A program made the translations under genes and the position numbers. This document shows positions 7,292 through 13,499 of a DNA stretch of 15,396 bases, piece after piece. Position 1 is the first letter of the stretch; the number at the start of each line of letters is the position of its first letter. The notes below the pieces were generated by a model, which saw nothing but the letters and a program-made list of their open reading frames with translations, did not search any database and was not told where the DNA came from. The stretch comes from Bryobacterales bacterium (GTDB lineage Bacteria; Acidobacteriota; Terriglobia; Bryobacterales; Bryobacteraceae), in the NCBI GenBank assembly GCA_025456495.1, contig JALOKO010000029.1:1-15396 (forward strand), read 5' to 3'.

Positions 7292-8101
7292 ATGAATATC
7301 CTTTTTGTTGGAGACATTTATGGTCGTCCGGGACGCCGGATGGTGTTGGCGCACGCCCGGATGCTTCGGGCGGAACTGGCGGTGGATCTGCTGATTGCCA
7401 ACGTCGAAAACGCCGCGGCGGGCTTCGGTGTCACCCCAAAAATCTGTGATGAATTGTTCGGGGTTGGCGTTGACGTGCTTACCTCTGGCAACCACGTTTG
7501 GGACAAGCCGGAGGTGTACGGCTACCTCAACAGCCAGCCGAAGCTGGTTCGCCCCGGCAATTACAAGGCAAGCCTCCCCGGAAAAGGCCTCACCATCGTG
7601 AAGACATCCCAAGGCCTGTCCTGCGCGGTGATGAACCTGCAAGGACGCACCTTCATGGCCAGCATTGACGACCCGTTTGAGAAGGCTGAGCAGTTGCTTG
7701 CGGAGATTCCCGAAGACGTGAAAGTGCGCTTTCTGGACTTCCACGCCGAGGTAACCAGCGAGAAAGTGGCGATGGGCTTTTTTCTGGATGGCAAGGTAAG
7801 CGTGGTGATCGGCACACATACGCACATCCCCACCGCAGACGAGCGGATCCTGCCCAAAGGGACGGCGCTGCAGGCGGATGCAGGAATGACGGGCAGCTAT
7901 CTGTCGATCATTGGCGCGACGCCCGAGACGGCGCTCCAGCGCTTCCTCACCGGGATTCCCAACCGGCTGGAGGTAGCCGAAGGCGACCCACAACTGCGCG
8001 GCTCCCTCATTGACGTAGACGAGAGCACCGGGCGCGCGCGAAGAATTCGCCGGGTGAAGGTGGAGGGGCTGGACCATCCCCACCTCGAGTTAGGCAGCTA
8101 G
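7292..8101 (+). CDS. ymdB: YmdB-type metallophosphoesterase (2',3'-cyclic-nucleotide phosphodiesterase)
   Basis: The 269-residue protein follows the YmdB/DR1281 family through its full length. Metal-binding motifs are in order: GDIYGRPG (Asp8), NVENAAAGFG (Glu39, Asn40), SGNHVWD (Asn67, His68), DFHAE (His151) and GTHTHIPT (His176, His178). The family has a dinuclear metal centre and hydrolyses cyclic nucleotide phosphodiesters in the cytoplasm. In Bacillus subtilis YmdB affects biofilm and multicellular behaviour; whether that role holds here is not known. ATG 7292 begins exactly at the first beta strand (MNILFVGD), so the start is firm despite a weak ribosome-binding signal (GGAGG is 21 nt away). 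It converges with the minus-strand gene ending at 8133, only 31 bp away, without a clear terminator. Confidence 0.94.
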   Translation: MNILFVGDIYGRPGRRMVLAHARMLRAELAVDLLIANVENAAAGFGVTPKICDELFGVGVDVLTSGNHVWDKPEVYGYLNSQPKLVRPGNYKASLPGKGLTIVKTSQGLSCAVMNLQGRTFMASIDDPFEKAEQLLAEIPEDVKVRFLDFHAEVTSEKVAMGFFLDGKVSVVIGTHTHIPTADERILPKGTALQADAGMTGSYLSIIGATPETALQRFLTGIPNRLEVAEGDPQLRGSLIDVDESTGRARRIRRVKVEGLDHPHLELGS

Positions 8102-8132
8102 CTTCCCGTCCGTGCCCGAACGGTTGACCCAC

Positions 8133-8567
8133 CTACCGGGACTGCTTGTTGTCTTTCTCGTGCGAGGAATACTGCTTGGTTGGCGGCGACATCACGATGG
8201 GCACGGTCTTCTGGTCTTCGTAAATCTCGTGATACTCGCCGTAGGTCTGATAGCCCTTGGCGATCACCTGAATGAGGATTTTACCCTGCGGAATGGGCGG
8301 AACCGTGACCTTGCCTTCGTTCGATGTCCGGAGTTCGTACGACGTGATGATCTTCTTGCCGAACTTCGCGATGGAGCGTCCTTCAACAAAGCGTACAATC
8401 ACGCTGGCGCGCGGGATGGGCTTGTCCCGATTGTTCATCACTTCCACAGTGATGGCTGTGAAGTCAGGATCGTCAGCGAAGCCGGGGGAAGCGAAGGCCA
8501 GACCCAGAACCGCGAGCAGCAACAAGGAGCGGACGGTGCGCATAGTTTGATTATCGCAAAGACGCAT
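8133..8567 (-). CDS. Small secreted protein, carboxypeptidase-regulatory-like beta-sandwich
   Basis: The protein has a textbook signal peptide (MRTVRSLLLLAVLGLAFASPGFA, cut here as MRTVRSLLLL then AVLGLAFASPGFA) followed by about 110 residues in a CnaB/carboxypeptidase-regulatory style: TAITVEVMNNRDKPIPRASV, then a TSNEGKVTVPPIPQGKILI segment and a GYQTYGEYHEI turn. It should fold as one Ig-like beta-sandwich in the periplasm or outside; the ending is polar (HEKDNKQSR). No function is known. Start: ATG 8567 overlaps the TGA of the upstream DCC gene (TGATG) and has GGAG 8 nt before it, giving 144 residues. ATG 8543 starts right at the signal peptide (136 residues) but has no ribosome-binding site; a GATAAT lies just before it. 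It is the last gene of the hpnE operon. Confidence 0.78.
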   Translation of the reverse strand: MRLCDNQTMRTVRSLLLLAVLGLAFASPGFADDPDFTAITVEVMNNRDKPIPRASVIVRFVEGRSIAKFGKKIITSYELRTSNEGKVTVPPIPQGKILIQVIAKGYQTYGEYHEIYEDQKTVPIVMSPPTKQYSSHEKDNKQSR

Positions 8568-9007
8568 CAGGGGTTCTCCAGTCGGCAGGTGCTTGCCGGC
8601 AGACGGTGACGGTTCCGGGCGATCCACCGGTAAAGGCGGCGCCCAAGCGGGTTGGCCAGGGGAGTGACACAGCACAGCAACACCGCGCCCAGCGCGGGAT
8701 GAGCCAGGAAGGCAGCGCTCAGGGCCAGATAGAAGGCGGGCAAGCGGAACCCGATCTGCTTCACAGCATGCCAACCGCCCCACTGACTCCCGGCATCTAC
8801 GTCGGTTGGCGTTGCGGCTGGCCGGTACAGCACCACCTCGGATGGCCGGGACTCGACGGCAATCCCGGCAGCGCGGGCTTCGCTGCCTTGCAGGGTGGCG
8901 TAGCGGAAACGGCCCAGCCAGTCCAGCGCGCGAACCAGGGCCACGCTGCGTTCGCAGAAGCCGCAGTCGCCGTCGTAAAAGACCGTGAGTTTCGCTGCGT
9001 TTGCCAT
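8567..9007 (-). CDS. DCC-family (DUF393) thiol-disulfide oxidoreductase-like protein
   Basis: A 146-residue protein of the DCC/DUF393 family. The signature is at the N-terminus: YDGDCGFCERSVALV (residues 11-25), holding a CxxC pair (Cys15, Cys18) right after the first beta strand. A second block, LYRPAATPTDVDAG, and a hydrophobic segment (about 93-115) are followed by the basic ending LYRWIARNRHRLP. The family resembles a thioredoxin-like fold, and a redox role is proposed from the CxxC, with no established substrate. ATG 9007 has AGGAG only 1 nt before it, which is unusually close, but no other start fits the fold. It sits 47 bp after hpnE and overlaps the next gene by the shared base of TGATG, so the three genes form one transcription unit. 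Confidence 0.88.
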   Translation of the reverse strand: MANAAKLTVFYDGDCGFCERSVALVRALDWLGRFRYATLQGSEARAAGIAVESRPSEVVLYRPAATPTDVDAGSQWGGWHAVKQIGFRLPAFYLALSAAFLAHPALGAVLLCCVTPLANPLGRRLYRWIARNRHRLPASTCRLENP

Positions 9008-9054
9008 ACTCCTGTTCAGATGCGGCGGGTCCCTGGGGGATTCCGGGGTACGCC

Positions 9055-10380
9055 TCAACGGCGGGCCGCGGACGCAATGGCGAACCGGGCGGGTTGTCCG
9101 CATCTGGCGCACACCGCTTCCGCGGCCCGGTAGCCACTGTAGACGGCGCCCTCCATCGTGGAGGGCCAACCGGTGTTCGTGAACTCCCCGGCGAGGAAGA
9201 AATTTGAATACGCGGTGTTCGGGCCAGGACGCTTCTGCTCCATGCCAGGAGACGCCACAAAGGTGGCCGTGGTTTCGCGAACCACCCAGGCGCCGGTGAG
9301 CGGCGTCGACGCAACCTCAGGCAGAAACTCGGCAAGCTCCTGCAGTGCCAGCGCGATGATGTCCTGCTTGGGCATGGTTTCCAGCGTGCGGGAGGCGCTA
9401 ACGACAAGGCTCAGCAGTCGCCCGTCGTCTTGGGTGAAGAACCACTGGATGGTGCGATCCAGCAGCGCGGCGTGCGGCAGAGCGGTGACGGGCCGGGCAA
9501 AGCGCAAATGAATGCCGGCGATTGGGGAATGCGACACTCCCTGCATGCCCGTCTCCAGGCGGGGAAACAGGGCATGGAGCCGCGCGAACGGAAGGGCCGA
9601 GACGTAGGCGTCGGCACGGACAGGCTCACCCTTTACCGCCATGGCGGTAACTGCGTCGTTGCCCGCCTCGAAGCCAGTGACCGGGCTGTTGACGTGCAGG
9701 CGCAATTGGGGCTGGCCCTGGAACCGCTCCGGCGCGAAAAGCTGGGCCAGCGGCACGGTGGGCACGCCCATTTCGTAGTTTCGCTTGCCCGCCAGGAAGC
9801 CCAGATACACAACGCGAATTCCCTGCCATGCTGAGATGACATCCAGGGTCTCGTTTACGGCGCTCACCAGCACAGGCTGCCAGAAGCGACGCAGCGCCGT
9901 TTCGGTTTGGCCATGTGCGCGCAGCCACTGTTCCATCGAAACGGTATCCAGCAGCGGGCCGCGCGGGAACGCGCGTCGCACGGCCATCATGCCGCGCGCT
10001 ACCGCCAGTTTGTCCGCCAACGACAGGAAGCGGAGGGCCGCGAAGGATTCGGCGAAATGCAGCGGCGCCGGCAGCCTTCCCGCCGCCATCCGGCTGGCGC
10101 GCCCGCCGGGCTCAAGGAACGTAAAGGTGGAGTGGTACCGCACCAGATGCTGGACCCCCAGCCGCTGCAGGAAGTCAATGAGATTGCCGCAACAACGCAT
10201 CAGGATGTGCTGGGAGTTATCCAGTTGGATGGTGGCTTCCCCATCCGGCATGGAATAGGACGCAGCGCGGCCCCCGGCGAAGGCGCGGGATTCGTACACG
10301 TCCACCGCGAAGCCCTGCTCCGCCAGCACCCAGGCGGCGGCAAGTCCAGCGAGTCCCCCTCCAGCGATGGCTATTCGCAC
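9055..10380 (-). CDS. hpnE: Squalene-associated FAD-dependent desaturase / hydroxysqualene dehydroxylase HpnE
   Basis: A 441-residue flavin enzyme. The N-terminus MRIAIAGGGLAGLAAAW is the dinucleotide-binding fold, followed by an acidic strand end (VDVYE) and the AGGRAAS motif of the phytoene desaturase/amine oxidase superfamily. The segment LDNSQHILMRCC and the ending FLAGEFTNTGWPSTMEGAV are characteristic of HpnE. With HpnC and HpnD, HpnE makes squalene from farnesyl diphosphate through hydroxysqualene, feeding hopanoid or other triterpenoid synthesis. GTG 10380 was chosen: GAGG lies 9 nt upstream and the fold begins there. A TTG at 10413 in the same frame has no such support. hpnC, hpnD and squalene-hopene cyclase are not in this window. 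It is divergent from a small secreted protein gene. Confidence 0.92.
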   Translation of the reverse strand: MRIAIAGGGLAGLAAAWVLAEQGFAVDVYESRAFAGGRAASYSMPDGEATIQLDNSQHILMRCCGNLIDFLQRLGVQHLVRYHSTFTFLEPGGRASRMAAGRLPAPLHFAESFAALRFLSLADKLAVARGMMAVRRAFPRGPLLDTVSMEQWLRAHGQTETALRRFWQPVLVSAVNETLDVISAWQGIRVVYLGFLAGKRNYEMGVPTVPLAQLFAPERFQGQPQLRLHVNSPVTGFEAGNDAVTAMAVKGEPVRADAYVSALPFARLHALFPRLETGMQGVSHSPIAGIHLRFARPVTALPHAALLDRTIQWFFTQDDGRLLSLVVSASRTLETMPKQDIIALALQELAEFLPEVASTPLTGAWVVRETTATFVASPGMEQKRPGPNTAYSNFFLAGEFTNTGWPSTMEGAVYSGYRAAEAVCARCGQPARFAIASAARR

Positions 10381-10466
10381 GCGCCCGAACCTCGCGGCGA
10401 CGGGGGCTGGCAATCTCGCAGCGCGGCCACGCCGGCCGACGCGCCTCCAGCGGATCCAGAATTCCT

Positions 10467-10472
10467 TACAAT
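10467..10472 (+). promoter_or_regulatory. Possible -10 element before the small secreted protein gene
   Basis: TACAAT matches the -10 consensus in five of six positions, 13 nt before ATG 10486. It would give a very short leader that just includes part of the AGAGGAAA ribosome-binding site. No -35 is recognisable. Confidence 0.3.
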
Positions 10473-10485
10473 GAGAGGAAAGCCC

Positions 10486-10884
10486 ATGATTCGATTATTG
10501 ATCTTGCTCGCTCTCGCCATGCCCGTGCTCGTTGGCCAATGCCAGCAGGCCGTCGGGACGCCTACCCTCCCCAGACTCCAGGGGTATGTGAAGCAGGCCG
10601 ACGGCGATTTCCTTCCAGGGGTGAAATTGGAAATGGTGCGTCTAAACCCCGACGGTAGCGAGGCGGAGATCGTGGACACTCGCACCACCGACGCCAAGGG
10701 GTACTTCCGCTTCAAGCGTAGCAAGGACCAGATCTATCGCGTCCGGATCCAACTGCAGGACCGGAAATTGGAGGGCCTGTCGCTGCGCCAGGGAGGCATT
10801 GGCATGCGTACCGGCGGGGGGCTGATGAACTTCCTGCTGCTTGTGGACAAGAGCCCCTGTGTCGCCATCCAGTTAACCAAGTAG
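10486..10884 (+). CDS. Small secreted protein, carboxypeptidase-regulatory-like domain
   Basis: A 132-residue protein with a signal peptide (MIRLLILLALAMPVLVG, cleavage near residues 18-24) and one beta-sandwich of the carboxypeptidase-regulatory kind: LQGYVKQADGDFLPGVKLEM, then the typical DTRTTDAKGYFRFKR strand-turn and IYRVRIQLQDRKLEG. The last third is unusual for the family, with a glycine-rich stretch (RQGGIGMRTGGGLMNF). Cys19 is not in a proper lipobox. AGAGGAAA lies 4 nt before ATG 10486; an in-frame ATG at 10471 would overlap that signal and the likely -10. The frame is open far upstream, but that part is antisense to hpnE and is a shadow. It resembles the small protein at 8133-8567 in size and layout, so the two flank hpnE. 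Its stop codon runs directly into the tandem repeats. Function unknown. Confidence 0.8.
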   Translation: MIRLLILLALAMPVLVGQCQQAVGTPTLPRLQGYVKQADGDFLPGVKLEMVRLNPDGSEAEIVDTRTTDAKGYFRFKRSKDQIYRVRIQLQDRKLEGLSLRQGGIGMRTGGGLMNFLLLVDKSPCVAIQLTK

Positions 10885-10990
10885 GCGACCAGGCGCCAGA
10901 GCGCCATCGGCGACCAGGCGCCAGAGCGCCATCGGCGACGAGGCGCCAGAGCGCCATCGGCGACGAGGCGCCAAAGCGCCATGGGCGACG
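10884..10990. repeat. Tandem 25-bp hairpin repeats, four copies plus a partial
   Basis: Units lie at 10884-10908, 10909-10933, 10934-10958 and 10959-10983, with a 7-base fifth start. Each reads GGCGAC(C/G)A, then GGCGC-CAGA-GCGCC, then AT(C/G). The middle part is a 5-bp perfect hairpin with a 4-nt loop. Differences between units fall in the loop (CAGA to CAAA in unit 4), at unit position 7 and at the last base; no stem base changes. The array begins at the stop codon of the small secreted protein gene and ends 108 bp before ferrochelatase. Because 25 is not a multiple of 3, all minus-strand frames stay open through it; these are not genes. Confidence 0.93.
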
Positions 10991-11098
10991 CGCATTGTCG
11001 CTGCACTCCGCCACAGCGGTCGCTGCGCCAGGGCATCCGTCAGTACATACGCTGCTTCCGCCACCAATTCGCGGCGGGCCGCATCTAGGGAAAAGAAC

Positions 11099-12223
11099 AT
11101 GACTTCAGTTGCGGAACCCTCTTCCCCCCAGCGCCCCTATCAGGCGCTTCTGGTGCTTTCCTTTGGCGGCCCGAACCAGCCGGCGGACGTCATGCCCTTC
11201 CTGGAAAACGTGCTGCGCGGCCGCAATGTGCCGCATGAACGCATGCTGGAAGTAGCTGAGCATTACTACCACTTTGGCGGGAAAAGCCCCATCAACCAGC
11301 AGAACCTGGCGCTGATTGACGCGCTGCGCGCGGACATGGACCGTCATGGCATGCAGGACTTCCCCGTGTACTTCGGGAACCGCAATTGGCACCCCTTTCT
11401 CGAAGATACGCTGCGCCAAATGGAGGCCGACGGCGTTCGTCGTGCGCTATGCCTAACCACCAGCAGCTTCAGCAGCTACTCGGGCTGCCGCCAGTATCGG
11501 GAAAACATCGCCGTTGCGCGCGCCGCCATCGGCGATTCCGCCCCGCAACTGGACAAGATCCGTGTCTGGTACAACCATCCGCACTTTGTGGAAGCTGTGG
11601 CGGACCGCGTGCGCGAGGCTATAGATCGTCTGCAGCCCGACCAGCAGAAGCAGGCGCACCTGGTGTTCACCGCCCACAGCATTCCCACCTCCATGGCGGA
11701 GACCTGCAACTACGAAAAGCAGTTGAACGAAAGCTGTCGCCTGGTGGCCCAGGAGTTCCCTGGGCACCCCTACTCGCTGGTCTACCAAAGCCGCAGTGGC
11801 CCGCCCGGTCAGCCGTGGCTGGAGCCCGATATCGGCGACTTCATCCGGCAACGGCACGCTCAGCAGGATCACCGCCCGGTGGTGATCGTTCCCATTGGCT
11901 TCGTTTCTGACCATATGGAGGTCATGTTCGACCTGGACGAGGAAGCCCGTGGCATCTGCGACGAGTTAGGCCTTGCCATGGAACGCGCCGCCAGTGTGGG
12001 CACTCACCCCAAGTTTGTGGAAATGTTGCGCCTGTTGGTGGAGGAGCGATTGACCGACAGCCCCTTTCGATTGGCGGTTGGGCAGTATCCGGCCAACCAC
12101 GATACCTGCCCGGAGAACTGCTGCCCTCCCATGCGGCGGCCCAGCCCTTCCGCTACGGCAGCCGCAGGCAGCGTGCCAGGCGCAGACAGCATGCCAGGGG
12201 CGCGACCTGAGGCGCGGAGCTGA
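11099..12223 (+). CDS. hemH: Ferrochelatase (actinobacterial-like, coproporphyrin-type candidate)
   Basis: A 374-residue ferrochelatase, inserting ferrous iron into a porphyrin at the end of heme synthesis. Key parts: LLVLSFGGPNQPADVMPFLENV near the start (18-39), HYYHFGGKSPIN (55-66), SSFSSYSGCRQYREN (122-136), catalytic His193 in TAHSIP, and IGFVSDHMEVMFDLD with Glu274. The wording is closest to actinobacterial enzymes, which use coproporphyrin III (CpfC); the choice between coproporphyrin and protoporphyrin is inferred. Cys130, Cys337, Cys341 and Cys342 (the last three in DTCPENCCPP) could bind a [2Fe-2S] cluster, as in several members of the family. The tail after 345 is disordered-looking and holds a duplicated PGA motif. 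AGGG lies 8 nt before ATG 11099. The DUF427 gene follows after 3 nt. Confidence 0.95.
   Translation: MTSVAEPSSPQRPYQALLVLSFGGPNQPADVMPFLENVLRGRNVPHERMLEVAEHYYHFGGKSPINQQNLALIDALRADMDRHGMQDFPVYFGNRNWHPFLEDTLRQMEADGVRRALCLTTSSFSSYSGCRQYRENIAVARAAIGDSAPQLDKIRVWYNHPHFVEAVADRVREAIDRLQPDQQKQAHLVFTAHSIPTSMAETCNYEKQLNESCRLVAQEFPGHPYSLVYQSRSGPPGQPWLEPDIGDFIRQRHAQQDHRPVVIVPIGFVSDHMEVMFDLDEEARGICDELGLAMERAASVGTHPKFVEMLRLLVEERLTDSPFRLAVGQYPANHDTCPENCCPPMRRPSPSATAAAGSVPGADSMPGARPEARS
12167..12202 (+). repeat. Two 18-bp imperfect tandem copies in the hemH tail
   Basis: GGCAGCGTGCCAGGCGCA is followed by GACAGCATGCCAGGGGCG, with 14 of 18 bases alike. They encode GSVPGA and DSMPGA (residues 357-368), in the non-conserved C-terminal tail of ferrochelatase. 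Confidence 0.6.
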
Positions 12224-12226
12224 CCG

Positions 12227-12730
12227 ATGATCGCGAAACGTCCTGGGCGCATTGTCCCCGGCCCCGAACAGGAATCCGTCTGGGACTACCCGCGCCCACC
12301 ACGCCTGGAGGCGGCGCCGCTGCGAGTGCGTGTTGCATTCCATGGCGTCGTCATCGCGGATTCCCTGAATGCCCTGCGGCTGCTGGAAACCAGCCATCCG
12401 CCCTCCATCTACATTCCGCCCGCGGATGTGCGGCTGGACCTGCTGCACCCTTCGCCCGCCAGCAGTTTTTGCGAATGGAAGGGCCAAGCCAGTTACATGC
12501 ATCTGGAGGTTGCGGGCAAGCGGAGCGTGAACGCCGCGTGGACCTATCCGCACCCCAGCCCCAAATACGCTGCCTTGGCAGGCTACCTGGCCTTCTACCC
12601 CAGCCGGGTGGACGCTTGTTATTTGGGTGACGAGCAGGTACAGGCACAGCCCGGCGACTTCTATGGGGGATGGATTACCGCGGCGATTGTCGGTCCCTTC
12701 AAGGGCGACCCGGGCACTTGGGGTTGGTAG
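12227..12730 (+). CDS. DUF427 domain-containing protein
   Basis: A 167-residue cytoplasmic protein that matches DUF427 for nearly its whole length. Recognisable blocks are VRVAFHGVVIADSLNALRLLETSHPPSIY split over residues 28-57, the PP-DVRLDLL segment, the SSFCEWKGQASY core (about 80-91), AAWTYPHPSP, and the ending FYGGWITAAIVGPFKGDPGTWGW, which is strongly conserved in the family. No signal peptide or membrane segment. The biochemical role of DUF427 is not established. ATG 12227 has GGAG (12216-12219) with 7-nt spacing and begins only 3 nt after the ferrochelatase stop, so the two are very likely cotranscribed and translationally linked. A role tied to heme supply would be a guess from position alone. 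Confidence 0.92.
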   Translation: MIAKRPGRIVPGPEQESVWDYPRPPRLEAAPLRVRVAFHGVVIADSLNALRLLETSHPPSIYIPPADVRLDLLHPSPASSFCEWKGQASYMHLEVAGKRSVNAAWTYPHPSPKYAALAGYLAFYPSRVDACYLGDEQVQAQPGDFYGGWITAAIVGPFKGDPGTWGW

Positions 12731-12767
12731 GCGCAGCCACCTGCTTCTGATGCCTGCACGGCCAAGC

Positions 12768-12773
12768 TAGAAT
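12768..12773 (+). promoter_or_regulatory. Possible -10 element of the YdcF-like gene
   Basis: TAGAAT matches the -10 consensus in five of six positions, 11 nt before ATG 12785. TTCTGA lies 17 bp upstream as a poor -35. Transcription from it would give a nearly leaderless message, which fits the absence of a ribosome-binding site. Confidence 0.35.
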
Positions 12774-12784
12774 GGTGGCTGCCC

Positions 12785-13372
12785 ATGGCTAGACGCTGCC
12801 TTCAACTAGGCGCTATCAGCGCAATCGCCCTGGCTGTTTGCCTGACCTGGGTTGCCTTTCAAGTGCGCGCGCATGCCACCCTGGACGATGCCCAACCGGC
12901 GGACATCCTGCTTGTGCTGGGCGCTGCCGAGTATCGGGGTCGCCCTTCGCCGGTGTTGGAGGCTCGCCTGAAGCACGCCCTGGCCCTCTACCAGCAAGGC
13001 ATGGCCCCACTCGTGCTTACCACCGGCGGCGCGGGTGGCGACCCACGCTTCACGGAAAGCGAAGTAGGCCGGAACTTTCTGCTGAGCCACGGAGTCCCCA
13101 CTGAGGCCATCGTCATGGAAAGTGAAGGCGACAGTACCCTGTACTCCACCGTCTCCGCGGCCGAAATGATGCACCGCATGCAACTGCGTTCCTGCATTGT
13201 GGTGAGCGATGGCTATCACCTGTTTCGGGTACGACGCATTCTGGAATCCCGCGGCCTGCGCGTGTTCACTTCGCCGCGACCAGAGAACAAGCGCAACCTC
13301 ATGGAGGCCTGGAAGCTCTACTACCGGCAGGCGGCAGCGTATCTGCTGTGGCTGGTGGGAGTCGGCATTTAG
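12785..13372 (+). CDS. YdcF family (DUF218) membrane-anchored protein
   Basis: A 195-residue protein of the YdcF/SanA/ElyC group. One membrane helix at about residues 8-27 is followed by the DUF218 fold: ADILLVLGAAEYRGRPSPVL (39-58), the run ARLKHALALYQQG, LVLTTGGAG, the TESEVGRNFLLSHGVP helix, the STLYSTVSAAEMM helix and CIVVSDGYHLFRVRRI, in which the late SDGYH is a hallmark. SanA and ElyC are linked to envelope integrity and peptidoglycan or lipid-carrier metabolism in Escherichia coli, but no enzymatic activity is settled for the family. ATG 12785 has no clear ribosome-binding site, while a TAGAAT lies 11 nt upstream; it may be translated from a very short leader. It follows the hemH-DUF427 pair by 54 bp. 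Confidence 0.9.
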   Translation: MARRCLQLGAISAIALAVCLTWVAFQVRAHATLDDAQPADILLVLGAAEYRGRPSPVLEARLKHALALYQQGMAPLVLTTGGAGGDPRFTESEVGRNFLLSHGVPTEAIVMESEGDSTLYSTVSAAEMMHRMQLRSCIVVSDGYHLFRVRRILESRGLRVFTSPRPENKRNLMEAWKLYYRQAAAYLLWLVGVGI

Positions 13373-13428
13373 CGGCGTACATCGCACTGCCCCGGCCACC
13401 CGCGCGCCCGACACACCATCACCACCAG

Positions 13429-13465
13429 CCCGCTGTCAGCACCCGCTGTCAGCACCCGCTTTTTT
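13429..13465 (+). terminator. 13-bp tandem repeat forming a terminator-like hairpin
   Basis: CCCGCTGTCAGCA occurs twice in a row (13429-13441, 13442-13454), followed by CCCGC and six Ts (13460-13465). Within it GCTGTCAGC (13432-13440) and the second GCTGTCAGC (13445-13453) form a stem with one central T-T mismatch and an ACCC loop. The T-run begins 6 nt after the stem, so this is a weaker than normal intrinsic terminator for the YdcF-like gene. Confidence 0.4.
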
Positions 13466-13482
13466 CCGTCGGTCACTTGCGA

Positions 13483-13488
13483 TACCAT
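13483..13488 (+). promoter_or_regulatory. Possible -10 element of the ADP-ribosylglycohydrolase gene
   Basis: TACCAT, in the phrase GATACCATG, lies 11 nt before ATG 13500. The same phrase precedes tRNA-Val. No -35 is evident. Confidence 0.28.
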
Positions 13489-13499
13489 GCGCACGAATC

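Noticed and set aside
8568..9407. Long N-terminal extension of the minus-strand frame ending at 8133
   Set aside because: It overlaps the DCC gene and hpnE in another frame. Only the part from 8567 has a start signal and a signal peptide.
10452..10464. Adjacent GGATCC and GAATTC sites resembling a vector polylinker
   Set aside because: The flanking sequence is continuous genomic DNA between two divergent genes with matching base composition. Two six-base sites close together are easily due to chance.
10779..11033. Exact 15-base repeat GTCGCTGCGCCAGGG at 10779-10793 and 11019-11033
   Set aside because: The flanks do not match beyond the 15 bases, and one such pair is not improbable in 15 kb of GC-rich DNA. 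No duplicated unit could be traced.
10712..11100. Long minus-strand open frames with repeated peptide (ALWRLVADGALAP type) across the tandem repeats
   Set aside because: The 25-bp unit has no stop in any minus-strand frame, so several frames stay open by arithmetic alone. None has a ribosome-binding site or recognisable domain.
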